DNA of 12,696 nucleotides from Propionibacteriales bacterium (GTDB lineage: Bacteria; Actinomycetota; Actinomycetes; Propionibacteriales; Propionibacteriaceae): the NCBI GenBank assembly GCA_030453285.1, contig JAKDKP010000011.1, forward strand, positions 1 through 12,696, read 5' to 3'. Within the stretch, counting starts at the first letter, position 1. Each line of letters opens with the position of its first letter. The translations under genes and the position numbers were made by a program. Shown piece by piece: positions 1-7,116 of the stretch. The notes below the pieces were generated by a model, which did not search any database, had not been told where the DNA came from, and worked only from the letters and a program-made list of their open reading frames with translations.

Positions 1-3
1 TGA

Positions 4-1605
4 TCAGCGCCACTCGATCTCGACGCTGGCGGGGTTGAACGCCTTGCGGCCCCGCGCCTGTGGCTGGAGCGTGACGCATGCCAGGGCTTCGATGGTGGCG
101 CGCTGGACGTTGAGGTCTGCGTCGAGGAACGCCTGTGCCGGGTCGTCGCTGTCCAGGATCGGCACGTTCACGGTGCCACGCGGCAGGGTCTTGATCTCGG
201 CCTCCAGCCGGGCGATGGCCTCCTTGGCGCGGGTGCGGTTGCGCTTGAGGTCGGCTGCTTCGAGCAGACCGGCGTCATAGTCGTGCTCTGCGCGCGCGAT
301 CCGTCTGCGCTGCTCGTCGATCTCGGCTTGCAGACCTGTGAGCCGGGGCGAGTCAGTGGCCGCGACGGAGCGAAGCGCATCGGGCTGGCGGAGTCGCTCC
401 GCGATGACGCCGCGTACCAGCTCGTCGATGGGGTCACCGGTGCGGCTCATACAGGCCTGCTTGCAGCGATATCCGCGCGACCAGCCCCGCACCAAGGAGC
501 CGCACACGCCGCACACGTACAGACCGCTGCCCAGGTGTCGGCGGTGGGTGCCGACGCGGTTGGTCACCCGCGAGTCGTCATCGAGCTTGAGCTGCACCCG
601 CTGCCACAGGTCCTCCGAGACGAGGGGCTTCCATTTGCCTTTGACCGGCAGGCCGTTCTCGCCCTTGACGATGAACTCACGCCAATCCCTGCGCTTGCCG
701 CGTGGTCGTTCGCCGTTGGCCAGCCGGGACTGGTTGTCGGCCACCGTTGCCCGGCGGTCCCTGACGTCGGTGTAGACCGAGTAGCCCGCGTAGCGGGGGT
801 TGCGCAGGATGCCAAGGACCGTGCTCTCCGCCCACGGCCGGTCGTCGGGGACAGGCTTGGCCGGGAGGTCCTTGGCGGCCCGCTTCTTGTTGCGCTCGAT
901 CGTCAGGGTGCGGGAGTGGTTGGGCAACTTCGGCACGCCCTTTACCCGCTCGGCCTTGTCGCCGTCCTCCTCCTCGATTCCTGACAGTGCCCGGGCGATA
1001 CCCCGTAAGGAAGCGCCCTGGTCGAAGGCGTCGTAGATGGCCCGGACAGCCTTCGCCTCCTTGCGGACCACAGCCCCGTCGGCGTCATACCCCAGGGGCC
1101 TAACGCCTTTCGGGACTCGGCCTTCGCTGGCTCGCTGGACGTGCGCGCGTGACTGGCGCGCGGACTTCCGCTCGACCTCACCCCTGGCGACAGCGGCCTT
1201 GACGCGGGCGAACAAGCGCCCGCCGTCGGTCGACAGGTCCGCGGCCCCGTTGGCCGTCACCAGGGCCAGTCCCCGGGTCTCGGCCCGGTCGATCCAGTCT
1301 TCGAGCTGACGGGGCTGTCGCGTCAGCCGGTCGAGGTCGTAGCAGACGATGGCGGAAAACCGGCCCGCTTCGTAGTCGGAGACCATCCGGTCATAGGAGG
1401 GCCGCTTCTTTGTCTTGTCCGTGGCCGACTTGCTCTGGTCGACGTAGGTCTCAACGACCTCCCAGCGACGGGACCGAGCCAGCGCCTCGCAGTCCTGGCG
1501 CTGGCGCTCGATCGCGAGACCATCCATCTCGCGGTCCTGGCTGATGCGCAGGTAGATGGCGGCGCGAACGGGCTGAGCGTCGTCGGCGGAGGCGGTCGAG
1601 GTCAT
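4..1605 (-). CDS. Large serine recombinase (integrase) of an integrated element
   Basis: This 533-residue protein is a site-specific DNA integrase of the large serine recombinase family, which joins attP and attB through a 5'-phosphoserine intermediate. The resolvase domain covers about residues 14-155, with nucleophile Ser22 in YLRIS preceded by Arg20, and the DLDRLTR motif at 90-96. A recombinase domain follows (about 168-345) and contains a basic, charged insertion near 210-255. A zinc ribbon has Cys365, Cys368, Cys381 and Cys385. A coiled coil lies near 422-472. All parts are present and the length is normal for the family, so it looks functional. The ATG is preceded by GGAAG at a suitable distance and lies 9 bases past the ychF stop, which suggests coupled translation. 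No excisionase (recombination directionality factor) is in view. Family is certain; whether the element is a phage or a conjugative element cannot be told. Confidence 0.95.
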   Translation of the reverse strand: MTSTASADDAQPVRAAIYLRISQDREMDGLAIERQRQDCEALARSRRWEVVETYVDQSKSATDKTKKRPSYDRMVSDYEAGRFSAIVCYDLDRLTRQPRQLEDWIDRAETRGLALVTANGAADLSTDGGRLFARVKAAVARGEVERKSARQSRAHVQRASEGRVPKGVRPLGYDADGAVVRKEAKAVRAIYDAFDQGASLRGIARALSGIEEEDGDKAERVKGVPKLPNHSRTLTIERNKKRAAKDLPAKPVPDDRPWAESTVLGILRNPRYAGYSVYTDVRDRRATVADNQSRLANGERPRGKRRDWREFIVKGENGLPVKGKWKPLVSEDLWQRVQLKLDDDSRVTNRVGTHRRHLGSGLYVCGVCGSLVRGWSRGYRCKQACMSRTGDPIDELVRGVIAERLRQPDALRSVAATDSPRLTGLQAEIDEQRRRIARAEHDYDAGLLEAADLKRNRTRAKEAIARLEAEIKTLPRGTVNVPILDSDDPAQAFLDADLNVQRATIEALACVTLQPQARGRKAFNPASVEIEWR

Positions 1606-1660
1606 GCTTCCAGTCTACCGCTTAGATGCACTTCCGCTGCGGAACTCGACCACGTCACCG
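1606..1660. other. Probable attachment-site junction (attL or attR) of the serine-integrase element
   Basis: Seen: the YchF reading frame is conserved up to GDVVEFR and then switches to SGSASKR before its stop, where YchF proteins normally end in FxFNV or similar. The integrase gene begins 9 bases later. A perfect 6+1+6 dyad (TTCCGC-T-GCGGAA, 1632-1644) sits exactly at the switch. Known: large serine integrases cross over at a short core within imperfect inverted repeats of about 40-50 bases, next to the integrase gene. Inferred: bases right of about 1640 are the chromosomal half-site and bases left of about 1632 are the element half-site. The exact crossover dinucleotide cannot be fixed without the empty site. 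Confidence 0.6.
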
Positions 1661-2700
1661 TCGGCCATCACGTAATCCTTGCCCTCCAGGCGCACCTTGC
1701 CGGCGGCCTTGGCAGCGTTCATCGAGCCGGCGGCGACCAGGTCGTCGAAGGAGACGACTTCGGCCTTGATGAAGCCCTTCTCGAAGTCGGTGTGGATCAC
1801 ACCGGCGGCCTGCGGAGCGGTCCAGCCCTTGCGGATGGTCCAGCCACGCGACTCCTTGGGGCCGGCGGTCAGATAGGACTGCAGGCCGAGGGTGTCGTAC
1901 CCGACTCTTGCCAGCACGTCGAGACCCGGCTCATCGACACCAAGATCAGCGAGGAATTCGGTGGCCTCCTCGGGTTCCATCTCGGCCAGCTCGGATTCGA
2001 TCTTGGCGTCCAGGAAAATCGCTTCGGCGGGCGCGACCAGCTCCCGCATCCGCTGCTTGAGGTCCTCGTCGGCCAACTCGTCGGAGTCGCAGTTGAACAC
2101 GTACACCAATGGCTTGGCGGTCAGCAGGAACAACTCACGCAGCGGACCCCGATCAAGGCCGGCGGCAAACACACCCGTGCCCGACTCCAGCACCGTCTGC
2201 GCCTCCTTGAGCGCCTCCAACTGAGGGATCTTGTCCTTGTTGATCCGGGCTTCCTTCTCCAACCGGGGCAGCGCCTTCTCCAACGTCTGCAGGTCGGCCA
2301 AGATCAACTCAGTGCTGATCGTCTCCATGTCACTGGCCGGATTCACGCCCCCGTCGACATGGGTCACGTCGGGGTCATTGAACACTCGGGTCACCTGACA
2401 GATCGCGTCGGCCTCACGGATGTGGGACAGGAACGCGTTGCCCATCCCCTCGCCCTGACTGGCGCCCTTCACGATGCCGGCGATGTCGACGAAGCTCACC
2501 GTGGCCGGGATGATCTTTTCGCTGCCAAAGATCTTGGCCAATTCCGGCAGCCGTGAATCCGGAACACCGACCACGCCGACGTTCGGCTCGATCGTGGCGA
2601 ACGGATAGTTCGCCGCGAGCACGTCGTTGCGGGTGAGGGCGTTGAACAGGGTGGACTTGCCCGCGTTGGGGAGTCCGACGATTCCGATGCTGAGTGCCAC
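1615..2700 (-). CDS. ychF: Redox-/stress-linked P-loop ATPase YchF (Obg-related)
   Basis: This 361-residue cytoplasmic ATPase of the OBG-related YchF/Ola1 family associates with ribosomes and is linked to the oxidative stress response. The Walker A motif GLPNAGKST lies at residues 8-16. NYPFATIEPN (switch I) and DIAGIVKGAS (G3) follow. The usual G4 NKxD is replaced by an NxDxDE-type sequence, which agrees with ATP preference. A coiled-coil helical segment fills the middle and a TGS domain is at the C-terminus (GKDYVMADGDVVEF). The GTG at 2698-2700 is chosen because family members start MALSIGIVG; a GTG at 2742 would add 14 unconserved residues. The extreme C-terminus is abnormal: the FNV-type end is replaced by SGSASKR, apparently by element integration. 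The gene follows the sigma factor gene by 57 bases and leads into the integrase. Confidence 0.96.
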   Translation of the reverse strand: MALSIGIVGLPNAGKSTLFNALTRNDVLAANYPFATIEPNVGVVGVPDSRLPELAKIFGSEKIIPATVSFVDIAGIVKGASQGEGMGNAFLSHIREADAICQVTRVFNDPDVTHVDGGVNPASDMETISTELILADLQTLEKALPRLEKEARINKDKIPQLEALKEAQTVLESGTGVFAAGLDRGPLRELFLLTAKPLVYVFNCDSDELADEDLKQRMRELVAPAEAIFLDAKIESELAEMEPEEATEFLADLGVDEPGLDVLARVGYDTLGLQSYLTAGPKESRGWTIRKGWTAPQAAGVIHTDFEKGFIKAEVVSFDDLVAAGSMNAAKAAGKVRLEGKDYVMADGDVVEFRSGSASKR

Positions 2701-2757
2701 GTCGCCCAACTCTACGGGCCCGTACGGTGTCCCGCACCTCACGCTCGGGCCAGCACG

Positions 2758-3969
2758 TCACAACGCGGAACGGCGACCCTCCAGCCATGAGCGCTCGGCC
2801 GGGTCGCCGGTCAACGTGATCGCCCTGCCGTACGCAGCCCGCGCCTCGTCAGTCCGCCCGACCCGGGCCAGCAGATGGCCACGGACGGCCCACCCCGACA
2901 ACAGCGTCTCCGGCAGCGACCCGAGCTCCTCCAGGGCCGCCAACCCCACCTGAGGGCCATCCAGTTCGGCGATGGCGGCGACCCGAGCCACACCACTCCC
3001 CCAGGACGGGGCAATGCGCTGCAGCACTCCGTACAACTCGATGATCCGAGCCCAGTTGGGATCCTCTGTGCCAGTACGCGCACAGTGCACGGCCTGGATC
3101 GCCGCCTCCACCTGGAATCTCCCGAGCACTCCACAGGCGTGTGCTCGGCGGAGATGATCATGGGCGCGCATGATCAACTTCTGGTCCCAGTCGTCAGGGT
3201 CCTGATCGGCCAGCGGCACGAAACGACCATCCACACCGATCCTCGCTGGCTGGCGGGCTGCCGACAGTTCCACCAGCGCAGCCAGACCATGGGCCTCAGG
3301 ATCTTTCGGTGCCACGTCGGTGAGGATCTCGGCGAGCTGCAGAGCCTCGGGCACCAGGCCGTGCGGCCGTGGGCCGGTCGCGGAGTGCTCGATCGCGTAC
3401 GCCCCGTACACCGCTTCGAGCACCGCCCCCATCCGTTCGGGCAGCACGTGCCGGTCGGGAATCCGGAACGGAATCCGGTTGGCCTTGATGCGGCGCTTGG
3501 CACGGGTCAGACGGGTCGCCATCGTGGTGGACGGCACGGCGAAGGCTCCGGAGATCTGCGCGGCGGTGAACCCCAGCACCGTGGCCAGCATCAGTGGAGT
3601 CCGGTCGGTCGGGGCGATCGCCGGATGGGCGCACACCAGCATCAGCTCCAGCCGTCGGTCACCGATCGCTTCAAGATCAAGATCATCCAGACTGACCGGC
3701 TCCGGTGCCCCCTCCAACCAGGTCGTACGGGACACCTCGGCCGACTTCCAACGATCCTTCAGACGATTGCGCGACACCGTCAGTAGCCATCCCTCGGGGT
3801 TGTCGGGGACACCCCGGTCGGGCCAGGCCACCAACGCGCGTTCGAACGCGTCGGCAAGCGCATCCTCGGCAGCGTGGACATCACCCGAGGACGCGAGCAC
3901 CGCCAACAGGCGCCCGTACCCCGCCCGCGCAGCAACCACCGCGCCGGCGGGGTCCACGCGAGAGGTCAC
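2758..3969 (-). CDS. ECF42-type RNA polymerase sigma factor with C-terminal extension (DUF6596)
   Basis: This is a 403-residue alternative sigma factor of the extracytoplasmic-function class. Sigma-2-like sequence spans about residues 15-75 (GVPDNPEGWLLTVSRNRLKD). Sigma-4 spans about 105-162 (CAHPAI...TPLMLATVLGF...RLTRAKRRIK). A roughly 240-residue C-terminal extension follows, including the family segment around ARQPARIGVDGRFVPLADQD. Such extensions are TPR-like and mark the ECF42 group, which lacks a classical anti-sigma factor. The GTG start at 3967-3969 overlaps the stop of the upstream DGPF gene (GTGA); the frame is open to 4044, but that extension would run into the DGPF gene and is not conserved-looking. 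Pairing with a DGPF/YCII gene is the known ECF42 arrangement. Target genes cannot be read from this window, apart from possible autoregulation. Confidence 0.92.
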   Translation of the reverse strand: MTSRVDPAGAVVAARAGYGRLLAVLASSGDVHAAEDALADAFERALVAWPDRGVPDNPEGWLLTVSRNRLKDRWKSAEVSRTTWLEGAPEPVSLDDLDLEAIGDRRLELMLVCAHPAIAPTDRTPLMLATVLGFTAAQISGAFAVPSTTMATRLTRAKRRIKANRIPFRIPDRHVLPERMGAVLEAVYGAYAIEHSATGPRPHGLVPEALQLAEILTDVAPKDPEAHGLAALVELSAARQPARIGVDGRFVPLADQDPDDWDQKLIMRAHDHLRRAHACGVLGRFQVEAAIQAVHCARTGTEDPNWARIIELYGVLQRIAPSWGSGVARVAAIAELDGPQVGLAALEELGSLPETLLSGWAVRGHLLARVGRTDEARAAYGRAITLTGDPAERSWLEGRRSAL

Positions 3970-4334
3970 GTCCAGGTGCCGTCGGCCAGCAAGGAGGTGG
4001 CCGACGGGCGGACCTCGATCACCCCGTAGGTCGCGCCGGGGCACTTCTTGGCCCAGTCCAGGGCGGCGTCTAGGTCAGGCACATCGATCAGGAACACCCC
4101 GGCCAGGGCCTCCTTGGTCTCGGCGAAGGGCCCGTCGGCAATCTCGGCGCTGCCGCCACGCAGGGTGACGGTGGTGGCCACGTCCGGTCCTTGCAGCACC
4201 GAGGCCCCGACCAGGACCCCCGCCTCTGCGAGCGCCTTGCCGTACGCGTCAAAGGCCTGTTGCATCGCGGCGAAATCGGCCTCGGTCACCTCGGCCGGAG
4301 GCGGGCCACTGTTGAGCAAGAGGGTGTAGCGCAT
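3966..4334 (-). CDS. DGPF/YCII-domain protein, ECF42 partner
   Basis: This small 122-residue cytoplasmic protein has a YCII-related ferredoxin-like alpha/beta fold. It begins MRYTLLLNSG and carries the signature DGPFAETKE at residues 67-75, followed by FLIDVPDLDAALDWA and the closing strand YGVIEVRP. The biochemical role of DGPF proteins is not established. They are encoded next to ECF42 sigma factors and are thought to belong to that sigma factor's regulon or signalling. The ATG is preceded by a strong AAGGAG ribosome site (minus-strand complement of 4341-4346). The stop codon overlaps the sigma factor GTG by 4 bases, so the pair is surely one translationally coupled unit. Confidence 0.93.
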   Translation of the reverse strand: MRYTLLLNSGPPPAEVTEADFAAMQQAFDAYGKALAEAGVLVGASVLQGPDVATTVTLRGGSAEIADGPFAETKEALAGVFLIDVPDLDAALDWAKKCPGATYGVIEVRPSATSLLADGTWT

Positions 4335-4383
4335 GTCGGTCTCCTTTGCTCGTGGCCGCCGGTTCGGTGGCCTCCACCATCAT

Positions 4384-4410
4384 GACGATCGAGCCCCGCC
4401 GGCATCGTCA
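4384..4410 (-). promoter_or_regulatory. Candidate ECF-type promoter for the DGPF-ECF42 operon
   Basis: On the minus strand TGACGA (complement of 4405-4410) is followed after 17 bases by CGTC (complement of 4384-4387), about 50 bases before the DGPF ATG. The ECF42 promoter described in the literature, as I recall it, has a TGTCGA-like -35 and a CGTC/CGAC-like -10. This site differs from that -35 at one base. Autoregulation is inferred. Short GC-rich motifs of this kind arise easily by chance. Confidence 0.35.
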
Positions 4411-4420
4411 CCCGAGCACA

Positions 4421-4510
4421 ACACCCGAAATGGACCGCCACCGATCCGACGCCGACCCTCTCGGGCGGGAGATGGCTGGCGAGGGTCGGGCGGTGGTCCA
4501 ATTCGGGTGT
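4421..4510. repeat. 90-base imperfect palindrome (nested hairpin) between amidase and DGPF genes
   Basis: The outer arms 4421-4442 and 4489-4510 pair at 19 of 22 positions. An inner perfect 8-base stem pairs 4453-4460 (CGACCCTC) with 4481-4488 (GAGGGTCG) around a 20-base loop. The two stems are separated by a 10-base bulge on one side only (4443-4452). The structure begins 12 bases past the amidase stop codon and ends about 10 bases before the candidate ECF -35. It may be the amidase transcription terminator, although no T-run follows. It could also be a palindromic mobile repeat or a regulatory hairpin. Confidence 0.75.
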
Positions 4511-4522
4511 GCGGTCAGTCGA

Positions 4523-6052
4523 TCAGGCCCTGGTCAGCCGTACGGCGTCGGCGATCACGTAGCCCGTGCCGGAGGTCCAACGGCTGACCCCGACGACCGG
4601 CGCGTCCTTGGCGGCCAGGGGGAAGGTGCCCAGCGTGCGCCAGCCACCGCCACCGCTGGACTGGTTCACGTACACCACCTTGTTGCCGGCACTGGTGGCG
4701 ATGTGGAAGGGCGTGGCGGCGTTGTAGCCGGCCACCGATGGGTACCACACATCCACCTTGTAGTTGCCGGCCGCGGGGACGCCGAAGGAGTACCAGGCCA
4801 CATCGGAGGATGCGACGGGCCGGGCGAAGGCGTAGTTCGGGCCGTGCTTGGAGGATGCGTACGTGGACAACTCCCAGTTGGCCGAAGCGGTGAACCGGCC
4901 AGCGGTGCTGTTGTCGACGGTCATCGTCCAGGCATCGACCGGGGGAACGTCTCCGGTGACCAGCTCCATGTATTGCGCCCAGTTCCAGTTGCGCCCGGGG
5001 TCGGTGTGCGTGGCACCGGGGACCTCGGAGTGGGCGACGATCCGCTCCCGCGTCTTGGGGATGCCGTAGGTGTTGCAGATGTCGCGGACCAGCTTGGCCG
5101 AGGCCTGATACATCGCTCCGGTGAACCAGGAGGGATTGTCGACGAACCCTTCGTGCTCGATGCCGATGGAGCGTTGGTTGTATGCCCACGAGCCGGCGTG
5201 CCAGGCGATGTCCTTGTGCCGTACGGTCTGGGTGACCTCGCCGTCGGAGGACCGGATGACGTAGTGCGCCGACACCTGGGCCGATGGGTTCTGGAACCAA
5301 CTGATCGCACCGGCGTACGACCCCTGGGTCATGTGGATGACGACCCGGTCGATCGCTGAGCTGCTGGGCCGATTGGCTGCGGTGTAGTTGGCCGGATTGG
5401 CCCAGGCCTGGATGGCTGCGGCCGCGGACTCCGAGGTCGACAGGGACAGCTCGCGGGCCTTGCTCGCCGCGTCGGTGCTGCGCCGATCGGCCGCGACCGG
5501 TGCCCCGGGCAGGCGGACCGGTGCACCGGCACCGGTGCCGCGGACCAGGGCGCCGAACACGCTGTCGGCGTAGATCGCGCCGGTCCGCAGTTGGGCCGCC
5601 CCGGAGTGCTCGACGAGCACCGGATACCAGCTGGCGACGGTCCGGCGATCGGCCGATGACAGGCCGACCTTGTCGGCGCGGGCGGCGAGCAGGGCTGCCG
5701 TGGCGGCGATGTTGGCCGCGTCGCTGGTGCGGACCTCGTTCGGTGAGCGGTCGGTCAACTTCGCGCCGGCAGTCAGGTCGTCGTTGCCGGGACGCCCGGA
5801 CACCGAGGTGATGCCGTACGTCTTGCTGCCGCTGGCCTGGCCCTGATGGTTCTGCAGGCGAGTCTGCGACCAGGCCAGGGCGACCAGCAGATCGCGGGGC
5901 ACGCCGTGGGCCTCGGCGGCCTGGTCGAAGGCGGCGGCCAAGGATGTGCCGTCGGCACGGGCGGTGGCGGGGCGGGACAATGCCGTGGCGGCCACGACGG
6001 CCGCTCCACCCAACAGGGCATGGCGGCGAGAAAAGGCGGGGACTGGTGACAT
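4523..6052 (-). CDS. Tat-exported N-acetylmuramoyl-L-alanine amidase with C-terminal golvesin/CBM-like domain
   Basis: This 509-residue secreted zinc amidase cleaves the bond between N-acetylmuramic acid and L-alanine in peptidoglycan. The N-terminus has a twin-arginine signal (SRRHALL, residues 8-14), a hydrophobic stretch and a likely ARA cleavage near residue 33. Residues about 37-170 resemble the helical lysozyme-like N-terminal region found in actinobacterial amidases, but Gln63 stands where a Glu is often seen. The Amidase_2 domain covers about 230-368, with predicted zinc ligands His240, His341 and Asp351 (HSEVPGATHTDPG) and likely catalytic Glu299 (GIEHEG). Residues about 373-508 form a beta-rich golvesin-like carbohydrate-binding domain. 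The ATG at 6050-6052 has AGGAGA upstream. The gene is transcribed alone and is divergent from the ychJ-like gene. Cell-wall remodelling or scavenging is the likely role; the physiological substrate is unknown. Confidence 0.94.
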   Translation of the reverse strand: MSPVPAFSRRHALLGGAAVVAATALSRPATARADGTSLAAAFDQAAEAHGVPRDLLVALAWSQTRLQNHQGQASGSKTYGITSVSGRPGNDDLTAGAKLTDRSPNEVRTSDAANIAATAALLAARADKVGLSSADRRTVASWYPVLVEHSGAAQLRTGAIYADSVFGALVRGTGAGAPVRLPGAPVAADRRSTDAASKARELSLSTSESAAAAIQAWANPANYTAANRPSSSAIDRVVIHMTQGSYAGAISWFQNPSAQVSAHYVIRSSDGEVTQTVRHKDIAWHAGSWAYNQRSIGIEHEGFVDNPSWFTGAMYQASAKLVRDICNTYGIPKTRERIVAHSEVPGATHTDPGRNWNWAQYMELVTGDVPPVDAWTMTVDNSTAGRFTASANWELSTYASSKHGPNYAFARPVASSDVAWYSFGVPAAGNYKVDVWYPSVAGYNAATPFHIATSAGNKVVYVNQSSGGGGWRTLGTFPLAAKDAPVVGVSRWTSGTGYVIADAVRLTRA

Positions 6053-6180
6053 CGGTTCTCCTGGGGGACTGGAAGGGTCGGTCGTGACCTGACACTAGCG
6101 CCGCGAGCCGCCCACGAGAAGGTGTCCGGCCGATTCGGATAGGGGCGCACAATCTTCAGATGGTCGACACAATGGGGCTC

Positions 6181-6585
6181 ATGACAACCATGTCCGGAAC
6201 GGACCGGTGCCCGTGCCGCTCGGGCGCGGTACTGGCCGACTGCTGCGGGCCGGTGCTGGCCCAGGAGCGGGCCGCCCGTACGGCCGAGGCTTTGATGCGC
6301 TCGCGCTACGCCGCCTTCGTCGTGGGCGATGTCGACCATCTGCTGCGCACGTGGCATCCCGGCCAACGCCCGCCGGCGATGGACCTGGACGACACCATCG
6401 AGTGGCGCAGCCTTCAGATCGTCGACCGCGTCGGCGGCGGGCTGCTCGACGACCGCGGTGAGGTCGAGTTCATTGCTCGCTTCCGTACGGCGGGCGCGGC
6501 CGGCAGCCTGCACGAACGGAGTCGCTTCGTCCGTGTCGACGGTCGCTGGCTGTACGTCGACGGCGACCTGCTGCGCCGTTCCTAG
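6181..6585 (+). CDS. YchJ family (UPF0225) protein with SEC-C zinc motif
   Basis: This small cytoplasmic protein of about 134 residues belongs to the YchJ/UPF0225 family, whose function is unknown. The N-terminal SEC-C-type zinc motif CPCRSG...DCC has Cys10, Cys12, Cys21 and Cys22. An NTF2-like domain follows, with the family pattern RSRYAAFVVGDVDHLLRTWHP and later LQIVDR...GLLDDRGEVEF. I chose the ATG at 6181 because it follows GGGG and lies close to the zinc motif. An in-frame ATG at 6160 would add 7 residues. The gene is divergent from the amidase gene and convergent with soxR, and its TAG overlaps the soxR TAG. A decayed homologous copy lies at 8578-8780. Confidence 0.9.
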   Translation: MTTMSGTDRCPCRSGAVLADCCGPVLAQERAARTAEALMRSRYAAFVVGDVDHLLRTWHPGQRPPAMDLDDTIEWRSLQIVDRVGGGLLDDRGEVEFIARFRTAGAAGSLHERSRFVRVDGRWLYVDGDLLRRS

Positions 6586-7088
6586 CGCCGCTCTTGGCGC
6601 GAGCCCTTCCCGGTGAGGCGCTCGCCGGTCTCGGTCAACCGCTGCGGACCCGGACCACGCTCGGAGAGTTCATCGTCGGGATTCAACAGCTGACACGCGG
6701 TCATCGACAAGCAACCGCACCCGATGCAGCCGGTGAGTTCCCGTTCGAGCCGCTCAATCTGGCGCCGCCGAACTTCGAGACTCGTCCGCCAGACTTTGGA
6801 CACCCGCCGCCACTCCCGAGGCGTCGGCTTGCGGTCCATCGGCAAGCTGGCGAATGCCTCCTGCACATCACTCAGCGGCACCCCGAGACGCTTCGCCACC
6901 AACAACAACGAGATTCGCCGCACCATGTATCGCGGATACCGACGCTGATTGCCGACCGTGCGCTGCGCGGCGATCAACCCGAGCTGCTCGTAGTAGTGCA
7001 ACGCCGACCTGGCAACGCCGGTCCGCTGCGCCACGTCGCCGATGCTCAACAACTCGTCGGGACTGTGCTCATACATCACCGCGCTCAT
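6582..7088 (-). CDS. soxR: Redox-sensitive transcriptional activator SoxR (MerR family, [2Fe-2S])
   Basis: This 168-residue MerR-family regulator senses redox-cycling compounds through a [2Fe-2S] cluster. The winged helix-turn-helix lies at about residues 13-60 (LSIGDVAQRTGVARSALHYYE). The dimerisation helix is at about 88-118. The cluster motif CIGCGCLSMTAC supplies Cys121, Cys124, Cys126 and Cys132, with the exact C-x2-C-x-C-x5-C spacing of SoxR. The ATG at 7088 has a GAGGAGGG upstream; an ATG 12 bases in (residue 5) is an alternative. It is divergent from the MFS transporter, with a SoxR operator between them that may also control soxR itself. Actinobacterial SoxR proteins usually control a few oxidoreductase or efflux genes responding to quinone- or phenazine-like compounds, rather than a soxS cascade. 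The stop codon overlaps that of the ychJ-like gene. Confidence 0.96.
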   Translation of the reverse strand: MSAVMYEHSPDELLSIGDVAQRTGVARSALHYYEQLGLIAAQRTVGNQRRYPRYMVRRISLLLVAKRLGVPLSDVQEAFASLPMDRKPTPREWRRVSKVWRTSLEVRRRQIERLERELTGCIGCGCLSMTACQLLNPDDELSERGPGPQRLTETGERLTGKGSRQERR

Positions 7089-7116
7089 ACATCGCCGCCC
7101 TCCTCGGGATGATCAT

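Noticed and set aside
1792..2556. Plus-strand open frame opposite ychF
   Set aside because: YchF on the minus strand is unmistakable; the other strand has no motif or ribosome site of its own.
2701..2742. Earlier GTG start for ychF
   Set aside because: The 14 added residues are not like any YchF start, and family members begin at the VALSIGIVG position.
3970..4044. Longer start for the sigma factor
   Set aside because: The extra 25 residues would be read inside the DGPF gene in another frame. The 4-base GTGA overlap is the usual coupled start.
4346..5359. Long plus-strand open frame (337 codons)
   Set aside because: It runs antisense through the amidase gene, which has clear catalytic motifs, a Tat signal and a ribosome site. 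The frame is a by-product of high GC content.
4515..6152. Long minus-strand open frame (545 codons) overlapping the amidase
   Set aside because: It is extremely Arg/His/Pro-rich with no family motif; it is the amidase gene read in another frame.
6053..6159. Amidase promoter with TAGTGT as -10
   Set aside because: A TAGTGT on the minus strand has only a weak TTCTCG 17 bases upstream, which is too poor to annotate.
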